DNA of 64,000 nt. Origin: Okapia johnstoni. Its lineage: Eukaryota > Chordata > Mammalia > Artiodactyla > Giraffidae. A program made the translations under genes and the position numbers. The DNA lies in assembly GCA_024291935.2 (NCBI GenBank), contig CM044326.1:32115948-32179947 (forward strand). The letters are read 5' to 3'. The first letter of the stretch is position 1; each line of letters opens with the position of its first letter. A model generated the notes under the pieces. That model did not search any database, had not been told where the DNA came from, and worked only from the letters and a program-made list of their open reading frames with translations. Shown one piece after another: positions 1-10,429 of this stretch.

Positions 1-440
1 GCGGCAACCAGGGAAGCTGGGGCATGTGCCCAAGTTCCCAGAGATGGAAATGGCAGAGCGAGGATGGACCCCAGAAGGTGGCCTGGGGCCCCTGAGAGGC
101 GCATCTCCCTAAGGGCTGCTGGCCCTGGCCAGTTACGGGGGAGACGCCGGGGACAAGCTGGGGTCATGCAGGAGACAGGCTGAGGGGGCCAACGGCCCAG
201 GTGCCAATGCCGGAAGGGGCTCGGGGTCCCCAGCACTCGTTGCCGTCACTCCTGGAGGCCCTTCCCCCGCCCCGACCTGGGTGAGCATCTTGGGTGTCCT
301 CCCGTGTGAATGAGGAGACAGGTGGGCCCCTGGGCCAGGCGGCTGACGTCTGTCAAATGGGAGCAGAACCGAAGTTCTGTCCTCAGTCCGACATGAATGA
401 TGCCTGTTTCCCTTCCCGCGCTGACATGGAGGGGTGAACT
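1..440. other. GC-rich unique DNA, no gene seen
   Basis: The stretch has no splice-flanked or domain-bearing reading frame and no repeat that I recognise. It leads into the AT-rich islet at about 440-600. Confidence 0.5.
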
Positions 441-459
441 AGCAGTGGGGAATTCGCCG

Positions 460-575
460 CAGCAAAAATAAACATGAGGCTTTTCTTAAATAGAAAGGAA
501 ACTTTCCTGATAAACAAGGAAAATAAGGCAACAATGAACAGGCTGGGTAAAAAGCATAAACAGTCCTGACAGAGT
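460..575 (+). promoter_or_regulatory. AT-rich islet with three forkhead-type cores
   Basis: The exact heptamer ATAAACA occurs three times on the same strand, at 468-474, 510-516 and 556-562. This matches the forkhead (FOX) core RTAAAYA. Between them lies the palindromic AGGAAACTTTCCT. The islet stands out from GC-rich flanks and is not a repeat I recognise. A forkhead-bound enhancer is an inference from motifs only; AT-rich DNA gives such matches by chance. Confidence 0.3.
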
Positions 576-707
576 TCGGCTATTCTTGAACTGCTGCTGC
601 TAACGAACACCGTAGGTAGACTTGTCCTTAGCAGAGCCAGTTCCTCTCTGACTTCGCGTGAACTGCGCTCTGTATCGGGCGTTACCCTCCGCTACACTCT
701 CTTGCTG

Positions 708-914
708 TTGTCGCTTTAGTCGCTCAGTTGTGTCTGGCTCTCTGCAGTCCCAGGGACTGTAGCCCGCCAGGCTCCTCTCCATGAATTCCCCAGGCAAGAA
801 TACTGGAGTCGGTTGCCATTTCCTTCTCCAAGGGATTTTCCTGACCCAGAAATCGAACCCTGGTCTCCTGCCTTGGCAGGTGGATTCTTTATCACTGAGC
901 CACCAGGGAAGCCC
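708..914 (-). mobile_element. Bov-tA type SINE
   Basis: Full-length-looking ruminant tRNA-derived SINE on the minus strand. On the plus strand one reads its 3' part first (CGCTCAGTTGTGTCTGG), then the shared body (AGAATACTGGAG near 808) and finally the tRNA-like head ending CCACCAGGGAAGCC. Bov-tA elements are mobilised by BovB LINE proteins and are specific to ruminants. Divergence is modest. The short frames across it are artefacts. Confidence 0.93.
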
Positions 915-1045
915 CACACCATTCTACATTTCAAAAAAAAGATCAGGAATCGGTAACTCCAGGGACACCAGACTCGGTGATGTCAGCTGAGTTGCCTGAT
1001 GTCAGCTGTGACCATTTTGAAACTTTGCAAAAGAAAGAAAGAAAA

Positions 1046-1147
1046 TGGAGAAGGAAATGGCAACCCACTCCAGTATTCTTGCCTGGAAGAGTCCATGGAC
1101 AGAGGAGCCTGGTGGGCTGCCGTCCATGGGGTCACATGACTGAGCAT
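1046..1147 (+). mobile_element. Bov-tA type SINE, 3' half only
   Basis: It begins at GGAGAAGGAAATGGCAACC and runs through the body (CCAGTATTCTTGCCTGG) to CCATGGGGTCACATGACTGAG. The tRNA-derived head is missing, so this is a 5'-truncated copy. A short AAAG-rich run (about 1032-1043) precedes it. Confidence 0.88.
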
Positions 1148-1198
1148 GCGTGCATGAGGGTGGAGGGAGAGGGGTTGGTAGCAATAAACTGGTAGAAC

Positions 1199-1224
1199 CG
1201 AAAAAAAAAAGAAAGAAAGAAAAG
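1199..1224 (+). repeat. A-rich / (AAAG)n run
   Basis: A run of A residues followed by GAAAGAAAGAAAA. It lies about 50 bp past the truncated Bov-tA and is a simple repeat, possibly a degenerate tail. Confidence 0.8.
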
Positions 1225-3035
1225 GCAAGACCTTCATGAGGTTACAAAACGTCTCCCTCTTCCCGGGAGAGGGGGGCAGCGCTTTTGAGGCACTAGCCTA
1301 CTGTTTCCCTTTTGCCTGGCAAATAGTAAAGCTGCCCTTTTCTCTCTCCACCAAACTCTGTATTTCTGTTCAGCATCGCTGGACAGGGAGCCAAGATTTT
1401 GGCAACACCTGAGTTTCCGGAGCCTCCCCCTACCCCACCCCCGGGCCTCCTGGCATTTCAGCAACCCCTCCTCTGTCTGCAGGGTCTCCCCCACCCCTCA
1501 TCCTCCCACCTGCCCTACACGACCCCTGGGTCCTCCCAGGAGGCAGACTGGCTGGGGGCGGGGAGGGCGCTGACCACTGCACTCCCAGCTCCGGCCCTCT
1601 CAGCAGACCCTGGCTGATCTGCTTGTTCTGGCCGAGCTTCAGGTCCGGCTGCTGCAGCAGCTGGGGGGTGGGTGGGGGTTGTGGGGTGTCCTCCAGCTCT
1701 CCCCCAGGGGCCCCTGCAGCCTGGGCCCTGTACTGTTGTGGCCCGCCCCACGACTGCAAGGTTTAACCCACCCTCCAGGCCCCCAGGCACTCACCCAGAC
1801 ACGCAGGACCTTCCGGCTGCCTCTGCCCACCCAGGCTGGGCCCTGCCTGGGGCTGCCCCCCGCACTTCCTTGGCTTCTCATCGCTGCTGCCCACTGAAGC
1901 CCCCAGCTGTCCCTCCCCGGCAGCCTCGCGGTGTGGGGGCGGGGCACTCCCACCAGCACGTGAAGAGCCCAGCAGACAGACAGACAGACCTCCGCACACA
2001 CTGCTACCCACTGTGGGTGCCGCTGCTTAAGGAGCACCCAGAGCTGACCCTCCCTTCCTGCCCCCGCCTCCCCTGGCCCAAGTCCCCGGCTGCCTGGCAC
2101 AGGCTGGGTGGACACAGCGGAACTCTCCCAGGCCAGCACTTTGGCACCCAAGTGCGTCTCCAGCCAAGAGCCCCACGGGTCCCCTGATGCGGAGAAACAA
2201 GCCCCCAGAGGCCCCCAGGTCACCAGAACTGCCCCTCCAGTGCTGGCCAGTTTTCCCCACATACCCCTAATTCCTGGGGCCACGGGTTCACTGCCCCGAA
2301 AGACCCCCCATAGGGGAGCCCCTGGGCCTGAGGGGAGGGGAAGCACAGCTGGTGATCAGCCCGGTCTGCCCACCTGTCCACCTGATCCTAGGCCCTGTGT
2401 CCTGCAGCCGAGCTGCCCTGGCTATCCGCCCCCATCGCCCCAACCACGGAGGCACTGAGCTGGTCAGAGAGGGTGCACAGGGCTCCACTGGCCGCGGCCC
2501 ACATGGCCCAGCGAGCACGGGGCATCCAGCTGGGAGAGCAAGCTCAGCTAGGGACCCAGAGATTGAAGTGGGTGACTTTTCTCCCTCTGTGATGCCCACC
2601 AGGCTGCCAGCCTTGTCCAGGGTCCACCTGGTCAGGTCCCAGGCCAAGGACATCTTCCTAGAAACGTTCCAAGTGCTTTTCAGGATAAAGAGTGAATATA
2701 TAAATGGGCCTCAGCCCGACTCTGACTCACAGCTGCAGCCACCAGACCAGAACACCCGGCTGTCCCCACAGGAAGCAGCCTGCTCCCTGTGGGCCAGACC
2801 TGCAGGACGTCAGACCTCTGTCTCTAGCGACAGCCCCGGAAGCCCTACGACCGCCCTGGGACATCCCTGCACGGCCCAGGCTTCATCAGTAACCCACAGC
2901 TTCCTGCGCTTTGTCCTCGCTTCCACTGAGGACCAAGCAGAGAAAGCTGGACAGGACAGGACATCGCCCAGCCATCGCACGGGGGCCCACCTCTCCTCAG
3001 CCCTGCAGCCCCCATCAGGACCCGGGAAGCCCCCC
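1225..3035. other. GC-rich unique DNA, no gene seen
   Basis: Several overlapping open frames exist on both strands (for example 1639-2346 minus, 2352-3074 plus), but none shows a domain, signal peptide or plausible exon structure. Long frames are expected by chance in C-rich DNA with few stop codons. No repeat was recognised. Confidence 0.5.
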
Positions 3036-3526
3036 TTCTGTAAAGAAGCTTTCTATGCCCAGAAAATAGTTTAACATAGTAAAACATATTATATAGACAA
3101 ATGTGTGTAGGTAGCGTTCGATGTATATAGTAACCACATCGTGGTGATTCCCTGGCTGCTGCAATTCCGAATAAATAGCTTTGCCTGTTCCCTTCTGGGT
3201 GGTGACTGAGCATCTCTGCAGGGAACACTGGAGGGACTCAAGGAGGAAACCAACGTTTACCGCTCTCAGGAGCACAGGCTGTGGGCGACGGCCCCTGGAG
3301 ACAACGCAGGGACCCTGGGTGGGAGGCAGCGAGCCCGAAGGCGGGCTGCAGCGGGTTTTCATATTGAAACTGGGCCCGGTGGGCACAGGGTGAGCGCGCA
3401 GGGCTCTCACGGCTGTTGTCATTCAGTCCGTGGATTCCTGGCTCTCAGCCTTGACCCTGCTCAGCCCCGGACTGCCCTGCCCACGGGCTGAGCACCCACC
3501 CTGCAGGGCGCAGAGATCGGGGATCC
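3036..3526. other. AT-rich islet then GC-rich unique DNA
   Basis: About 3060-3180 is strikingly AT-rich for its surroundings and holds an AATAAA hexamer near 3170 on the plus strand. That could be a polyadenylation signal, but no upstream exon is evident, so no transcript is called. The rest is GC-rich with no recognised feature. Confidence 0.35.
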
Positions 3527-3663
3527 GAGGGGCGGAGCCGCGGCTGTGCTCTGGGCGGGGCCGAGGGGCGGAGCTGCGGCTGTGCTCTGGGCGGGGCCGA
3601 GGCCGCGGTTCTGTTCAGGGCGGGGCCGAGGGGCGGAGCCGCGGCTCTGCTCTGGGCGGGGCC
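3527..3663 (+). repeat. 36-bp GC-box minisatellite, four units
   Basis: Units start at 3527, 3563, 3599 (shortened to 29 bp) and 3628. Each contains GGGGCGGAG near its start and ends GGGCGGGGCC, so every unit carries two GC-box (Sp1/KLF-type) cores. The segment is CpG-rich and lies in a small CpG-dense patch (about 3500-3780). The reading frames across it simply translate the repeat. It may be promoter-like or just a GC-rich VNTR; no TATA box or start site is visible. Confidence 0.9.
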
Positions 3664-4284
3664 CCAAGCTCGGGAATGTGTTCCCGGCGCTCAGGGCTCC
3701 CTCAGGCGAGGGGCGTAGCCAGCCCGCTAAGGGCAGGGCCTGCGCAGGAATTTGGAATCGGCAGCGCAGGCTGAAAGTCTGGGGCTCCCAGGAACCAAGT
3801 TCAAGAGGCTCGGGCCAGACCCTGTACCTTGGGCAACTGAAAGGTCGGGTGCTTCAGCACCTCTTCTGTCCTCCAAGCAGTCCGCCCCAGCCCCGCACCG
3901 AAACTGCAACGGACAAAGGGAAGGGCCCTTTGCAGGGAAAGCCCCCAGGCTCTGACATTAGTGGGATGCTGCCCACAGATCCTTAGTGTTCATCTTTTTT
4001 CTTCCGTTAACGTGGGGTGTCCTCTGGGAAGGGGTCATGCCTTCCCGTGCCGACTGGGGCTCTGGAAGACTGGGTCTCCCTCTGAGCTCTCCCAGGGTCC
4101 ACTCACTGATCTGGGTGTCCTGCTCACTGGCACCACCCAGCCCACACAGATGCCACCTCCTCAGACACCCATCTGGCCCTCCTGCACATGGCCAGCCTGG
4201 CATGGGGATGCTGGCCCCTCCACCCCTCATACCTGGGCAGTGGTGCTGACTGATAGGAAGCCATTACCTCTGCCTACAATAATC

Positions 4285-4288
<4 letters not shown>
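3664..4288. other. Unique DNA, no gene seen
   Basis: CpG-moderate sequence following the GC-box repeat. No recognised repeat, exon or RNA gene. Confidence 0.5.

Positions 4289-4321
<33 letters not shown>
4289..4321 (+). repeat. (TG)16 microsatellite
   Basis: An uninterrupted TG dinucleotide run. It is likely to be length-polymorphic and can adopt Z-DNA. Confidence 0.98.
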
Positions 4322-4323
<2 letters not shown>

Positions 4324-4825
4324 CAGGGGGCAGGGTCAAAGTTGGCGTCCCAGACCCCGAGACCAGCCCCTGCAGATGGAGAGACTGAGCCAGGCAGACA
4401 CTGAGCTGTGTCCTGGACACACACCGAGCTGCGGCTGGGAGGCCCTGGCGGGGTCCAGGGCCCACTGGGCTCTGAGCAGCCCGCTGGGCGAGCAGCCCAG
4501 GCACGGGACTGAGCCTCTCACCTTGGGGAGGTGGGTGAGGTTTTCTGTTCTGCAGTCCCTGTTGGTGAGGGGATGCAGGGTGAGGGGTCTGGGGCCGGGG
4601 CGGGGACGAGGGCTAAGGAAGGCACCTTTGAGGGGTAGCGGCTGCTCGCAGCTGGGGAGACAGCTTGGGGCAGCCCTGCTGGCATCAGCGCTGAGCTGGG
4701 GTGCTTCTGGGCCCAGAGCCAGCAAGGCTGGGGGCGGGGCGCACGGAGTGAGCTTGTCTCCCCCCCCGGGTGGGCGGTACACCGGCAGGAGTGGGGTTCC
4801 GGAACTGGGAGGCAGGGGCTGCCAC
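4322..4825. other. GC-rich unique DNA, no gene seen
   Basis: A 264-codon plus-strand frame starts in the TG run and crosses this stretch, but it begins by translating the microsatellite and has no domain. It is rejected as a gene. Confidence 0.5.
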
Positions 4826-4902
4826 ACAATATTTTTAGCTCCTACAAAACCAAAATTTTTCCACTGCCTGGCAACTTTTGGATTACATTCCTGGCAGCTC
4901 CC
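4826..4902 (+). promoter_or_regulatory. AT-rich islet with MEF2-like and M-CAT motifs
   Basis: An AT-rich segment of about 75 bp inside GC-rich DNA. ATATTTTTAG at 4829-4838 matches the MEF2 consensus YTAWWWWTAR at nine of ten positions. CATTCCT at 4886-4892 is an exact M-CAT (TEAD) element. GGCAACTTTTGG lies between them. MEF2 plus TEAD sites are a known pairing in striated-muscle enhancers. Function is inferred from motifs only. Confidence 0.33.
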
Positions 4903-7287
4903 TGGAGCTCAGGGGCAGCCCAGGCCCTGCCCGGTGGGAGGGGGAGCTGAGGCTGCCCTGCTACGACCCCCTGTCTCCCCCTTTCCAGAATCTCAACTTC
5001 TCTGTGTCATCTTCACCAGGCCCCGAGCCCTCTGGGGATCTCGACTGACCTGTGTGGGTCACCTGCTTTGGGCTCATCCCAGGTAGGGGGTCCTGCAGAC
5101 AGGGGGCCTCGGGGAAGTGACTGAGTGTCCGCCCACCGCCCACCCGTCCCTGGGCACAGTGCATATAGGGCCTCAGGCACGCAGGGTCCTACAGTTCCCT
5201 GGCCCATCTCCTGTCCACACAGCCCTCCTGCCCACCGCCACCTGCGTCTCTAGGATGGGGCGGAGGCCTCTGCCTCCCGAGCCTCACTGCGCAAGGAGGC
5301 CTGCCGGCACCGCAGCACCCAGCAGCGGGACAGAGGGGCCAGGGAGGCGGGTGGGCAGCAGGGCATCCAGGGCAGCGCCGGGCTACGAAACAGAAATGGC
5401 AACCAGGAGGCCGGCTGCACCGTGTGGGATTCCAACCACACGGAGTGGGGTGTGTCACACAGGACACACATAGACTCTACGAGAGGCTGCATCCAGGGGG
5501 ACTAAGGTCATTTCACAACGAGAAAGGCAGCCTGCAAGCACAGTGACAGAGGCGACCCGTGGTATCTCACAGGGAGAACTGGGCTCCAAGCAGGTCTGTC
5601 CCCAGCTCAGTCACCAGGGGTGAAAGGGCAGAGCCAGGAGCCAGGTCTCGTGCACTGTGAGTGGAGAAGGATCGGGGCCTGGGTGGGCAGCGCCGAGAGC
5701 AGGGGGCCACCAGTGGTCAGGGGAGCCAGGCCGGGGCTCGGTCCCTGGTGCCCCAGGACCTGGGTCAGGTTGGGGTGATGACAGACACAGACCTCCATGG
5801 ACCCCACCCTCCTCGTTAGGAGCAGCAGTTGGTGGGGGCCCCACAGGGCGCCCCTGGGAGGGGACTGACTCGACAGGAAACACTTGCCACTGGAGGCGGT
5901 GGGTGTTGCCGCCGCTGCGCACTGGGCGCACTGGGAGGAGGGTCCACCCTGAGCTGGGCGCTGCGGGTGTTGAGTTTCGGGGAATGGGCTTGAGGGGATC
6001 TGGGAGTCCGCCACCCCCAGGATGAGCCGGCTCGGGTTCGGGTGCAGGGAGAGAACAGGAAGGGTGGAGGCAACCATAGCAGGAAGCCCAGCTTTCGCTT
6101 CTACTTGTCCCGCAGGCTCACGGGGACCGCGTCTGTTCTCGCCTTCCGCTATCACCCCCTCTCCGGGCTCAGTGCTCCAGGTACACAGCAAGCTGGGCTA
6201 ACGGGGAGCGCCCAGAGGCCTGGCCACCTCTGCCAGTCTCGGGTTCTGGTCGAGCTTCCGGGGGCCTGAGGCTGGAAGGGCGGGGAGCGGCTCGGGGGCT
6301 GACGGGGACAGTGGTCACCACCGCCACCCCCTATCGCCGAGTCAGCTGCGGCGCTCGAGGGAAGTGATGTGTTCAGGCCTGCGGTTAGAGGGTGAGAGGG
6401 TGAGGAACTTGGTGGCACCCCAAGGGGCAAGGTGTCTGGCCACAGCATCCACCTTCAGGCTCTGCTGGGCCGCACGCAGACTGGGGGCTCACTGCCAGCA
6501 TCCCCTCTGCCTGGGTTCTCTCCCTGAAGAGCAGATACAGCTTACAGCAGGAAGCCTTGGGTCCCTCCCCTGGCCCCTGCGGCCAGCAGGAAAGGTGGCT
6601 CACAGCAGGGAGGATCCATGGAGTCGGGTAAAGGAGGGGGTAGGCCAGCTTCAGTCACTGACCACCCTGTGCTTGTCTTGGGGTTGGACATGAAGGCCAC
6701 CCACAGCCTGCCCCAGGGGTCCCCCCACCCGCAGCCCCGTCTGTCCTGTGTCCCTGGTCCAGGCTGCCTGCCCAGAGGAGGGAGAACAAAGCAGCAGACT
6801 GGGGTGGGGGGAGGGCCCAGCCTGCAGAGCCTGGCACCACCAGGGGCTGTGGCCAGAGCCCGGGGGCAGGGGACAGCTCAGGTTCCAGCTGAGACCAGCT
6901 TCTGCTGCGGACCAGCCATGTCCCTTGCGCACAGACCTCAGAAGCTCCTGGGACCTGACTCCTGTCTTCACCCAGGGATAAGCACATTGATGCCACCTCT
7001 GCCCCCCCAATCTGCCAACAGATCCGTAGATGCCATCTGCAAAGCAAGCCCGCCACTGCCAGAAAGCACAGGGGCCCACTGCCCACTGACACCTCCTCAG
7101 CCGGGTCACTGGGTGACATTGAGCTGGAGAGGTCACTGCCTCCTCAGCCCCGACTCGGCGTTCCTGGGCCTCCCGACCCACGCGGCCGGCGCCAACAGCC
7201 CTACCGGACCGGGTGAGCAGGATCCTGAGTGTTGGGCACAAGATGCTGCACGCTGTTCCTTGCCAGGCACTGAGGAGCCAGGCCCAT
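4903..7287. other. GC-rich unique DNA, no gene seen
   Basis: Contains overlapping chance frames on both strands but no recognisable domain, young SINE or RNA gene. A faint L1-like resemblance near 5400-5470 is too weak to call. Confidence 0.45.
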
Positions 7288-7325
7288 CCTCGACTTGATT
7301 TTCTCATCCGTAAAATGGCCAGGAT
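7288..7325 (+). mobile_element. MIR-like SINE fragment
   Basis: TTTTCTCATCCGTAAAATGG resembles the diagnostic MIR core segment (TTTCCTCATCTGTAAAATGG). MIRs are ancient mammalian tRNA-derived SINEs. Only a short piece is recognisable. Confidence 0.5.
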
Positions 7326-8466
7326 ATTGTTCAGGAACCTGGCCTGCCTGACCAGCGAGGCCCCTCCCGGTCAGCTCCCCCTCTTCTCAGGTGACCTCCC
7401 GGGTCCTGGCCGTCCGTCCATCACTGCTGCTCCCCGCAGGCAGCCCCTTCACCCCTCTGCCCCGTCTGGACGGCCTGATCCTGCCCCTGGGGAATAGCCT
7501 GGACGCACAGGGGCGGGGTGGGGGGCATGGGTGTCCCCAGAGTGGGCAGCAGCTGATCTGGACCCCGGGCTGGTGTTCTCAGCCCATTCACGCTCGTGCA
7601 CATGGGGCAGCAGACCCAGGCGGGAAAGGGGGACGGCCAGCGCCCCCCACCCCCTCCGGGGCCAGGTAAGGAGCAGATGTCTGCTTCCTGGCTGCAGTGT
7701 GCGGGCGGCCGTGTGGAGCTGTGCGTGAGCAGAAACAGGGATGCTGGTAGAGGCGCATGGGTGAAGGGAGGCAGGCTCCACACTGAGGCCGCATCCCAGG
7801 GTCCCAGAGGACGTGGCACCAGGCCATTTGGGGAGACTGGGGCCCCCTCACTCAGCTGGGCAGGGCCCACGCTAGTGTCCACGCCCAGACCCACTGGCAT
7901 CGGCAAGGATCAAGGGCAAGCTCAGGGACGGAGCAGTGCCTGCCCCAGTAGCGGGGTCTGCTGGGACAGCATGTGTACGTGGGTGTGGGGGGGGACCAGC
8001 ACTGTCTGGGAGGGGCAAGGGGCTGGGCTGGCCTCTGCCAACAGCAGCCCAGTGCAGTGCACTCCGAGGAGCTCCGGGAAAGCACCACCCAGGGCTGTTC
8101 ATGCAGCCAGAGCTGAACGGCCCTCTCCACCTCCCCAACCCACAGCGCACAGCGCTCACCTTTGATGCTAGGTCTCAGTGGCACCATCTGCAGAATGGGT
8201 GCAAAACGCGCTCTCCCGCACCTCCCCAAGCCCGTTTTCAGGCTGGCCTCCCATCTAAGGAGGGCTCCGCTAGATGGCCCCGGTCGAGCGGGCCTCCCAG
8301 GAGCACAGGCCACACAGCCCCTCCCAGGGTCTGCCTTCCCTGTCGGGTGGGCCCAGGCACAGTGTTGTGGGAGCAGGTGGTTCCCTGGTGCACCCTCCCA
8401 CCCTCCCTCCCCATCCCTTCCCTGTCAGGCCCCAGGATGCTCTGATGGGGACTCAGCTCGAGAAGC
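7326..8466. other. GC-rich unique DNA, no gene seen
   Basis: Multiple overlapping frames, none with a domain; no recognised repeat. Confidence 0.5.
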
Positions 8467-8482
8467 GGGGGGGGGGGGGGGG
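8467..8482 (+). repeat. Poly-G run (16 G)
   Basis: An uninterrupted G homopolymer inside a G-rich stretch. It can form G-quadruplex DNA and is prone to sequencing and assembly length errors. Confidence 0.95.
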
Positions 8483-9939
8483 CTAGAGGGTGCAGTGCCA
8501 GCCCTGAGCGGGGGCACCTGGGCGGGGCCCTCAGGAGCTGCAGCTGGAAAGAGCAAGGGTGAGGGAGGGGCGGGGAGGAGGGGGGCTGCAGGAAAGCGGC
8601 CTCACCCTTGCCCTTGGCCCCTCAGTCCTCAGATAGCTCAGGGGACCCTCCACCCGTGACTGCCCCCCCCACTCAAAGGGGGGGTGCTCTGAGGGTGGGT
8701 CAGCACCTGCCCCCCACTGCAGGCCCAGTGCTGCTCGGCCAGGACAAAGCTCCCCCAACTCCCAGAGCGTCGGTACCGGGACCCTGAGGCGGCTGCACCC
8801 ACGTGTCTGCCGTTCCTGTGGGGACTGCGGGGGTGACAAGGGGCAGCGGGACAGCCTGGCCTCCAGGTCCTGGCTCCCCGGAGCTGGCCACTTCTCCTCT
8901 CCCACTCGGGGCAGTGCCTTCCCCATGCCCAGGTTGGTGAACACCACGCTCCAGCCTCTGTAGAGGCTGGTGCACACAGTAGGGGTTTTATTGGCACCTC
9001 TTTCCAGGATGGCGGGCTCTGATCCTGTCAAGCAACCACCCTCAGTCTCCTCTTCCATGAAACAGGACCAACCCTCACCCGGGGGCGTGATAGTCAGAAT
9101 GAGTGGGGACGTCCAGGCCAGTTCACCCACTCCTCTCCTCCATTCATTCGGCCCACAGACTCTCGGACCGCGGCGGGGACTTCACCTCTGCGCTCCCCCT
9201 CTGGCCACCCTCACAAGCCAGGGGCTTGAGCCCACCTCTGGGCACACCACTGCCCGGGCCCAGGCCAGGCCAGCTAGTCATGCCTGCACACAGGGCCATG
9301 CCCGCATCACCGGCCTGTCTCCATCCCTCCCTCCCGCCACCGTCACAAACCAGATCACTTCTCCAGCCCGGGAGACGACTGCACTTTGATGAAAGGCACA
9401 CGGAGTCTATTCAGGGCACAGCTTCCCGGCCCGGTTTAAGGGGGAGGTGTGTGCAATTAGCTCCGACAGCCGTCAGCACCTCCACGCAGCGGGGGCCTCA
9501 CCTGGCGGTTAACTCTGCCACGAAGGAGCAGAGCCTTCGGGGGACCGGCCACCAGCGTGGGTCATGGGAGGGCAGCCCCACCGGTCACCTGGGTTCATGC
9601 CAGCGCCCCCTCCAACCGCACCTGCCCCAATGACCTGGCAGCTCCGGGCTGGGCACTAGCAGCTCCTGGGAGTGGCCTGGGCAGTGGCTGGGAGGGGCCA
9701 ACGGTACGAACCGGCCTTTGAGCAGAAAGTTGGTGCTGGGCTGGAGAGGGGTGGGAACGGTGTGAGGTCTCAGACTCCAGACTGGGACCCAAGGCCCTCG
9801 CAGCGGCTGCAGGAAGCCCGCAGCACCCACGCCACCCGCCCCCGCCCTGAGCAGCAACACCAGAGGTCTAGGGCTTTGCCCTGGGTCCCCGACTCCTCCA
9901 CTGCTGGGCGACGGAGGAGGTCCAGGCCTGAGCCACCGT
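8483..9939. other. GC-rich unique DNA, no gene seen
   Basis: No domain-bearing frame. A short stretch near 8965-8995 read on the minus strand (AATAAAACCCCTACTGTG) could be a MIR or L2 tail or a chance polyadenylation signal; I do not call either. Confidence 0.45.
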
Positions 9940-10020
9940 TCCCACTCTGCAGGTGAAGATAGGGAAACTGAGGCCCAAGAAGGCCAGAGTCCTGCTGGCC
10001 TGCAGTCCCACTGCCAGAGG
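9940..10020 (-). mobile_element. MIR-like SINE fragment
   Basis: GATAGGGAAACTGAGGCCCA is the reverse complement of the MIR core (CCTCAGTTTCCTCATCTG region) with typical divergence. Confidence 0.5.
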
Positions 10021-10429
10021 GAGAAGGGGGAAGGGCCGGTGGGGAGGGGACTTCCCAGCCTCGGATCCTGCATGGGTGTGCCCGACCTCTGGCCTCGTTC
10101 CTGATTCCTGGCTGGGGCAAAGGCTTGGCCATCACAGGGCCTCTGACTCCTAGTGTGTCCGACTCGGGAGGGCCACAGAGCCTCAGGGGCCAGGCAGGCA
10201 CACCCAGAGGTAGGGGTGGGGCGCAGATTCCCTCCCGAGGTTGTGGTCACTCCCCAGGTTCTTCCCCAGGAAAGGGGTCCGGGGGTGGGGCTGGAGGAGC
10301 AGGGGCCAGACTGCCAGCCCCACTCCGGACCAAGGGCAGGGACTGGGGCTCACTCCCCCAAGGCCTGCCTCAGGGGTGCCCAAGCCCCCTGCGCCCACCT
10401 GCTCCCCGGCAGCTACAGACCCAGCAGCT

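Noticed and set aside
3160..3180. AATAAA near 3170 as the 3' end of a gene
   Set aside because: No upstream coding exon or recognisable 3'-UTR; a lone hexamer in an AT-rich patch is expected by chance.
4292..5086. 264-codon plus-strand frame starting in the TG run
   Set aside because: Its start codes alternate Cys-Val from the microsatellite and the rest shows no domain.
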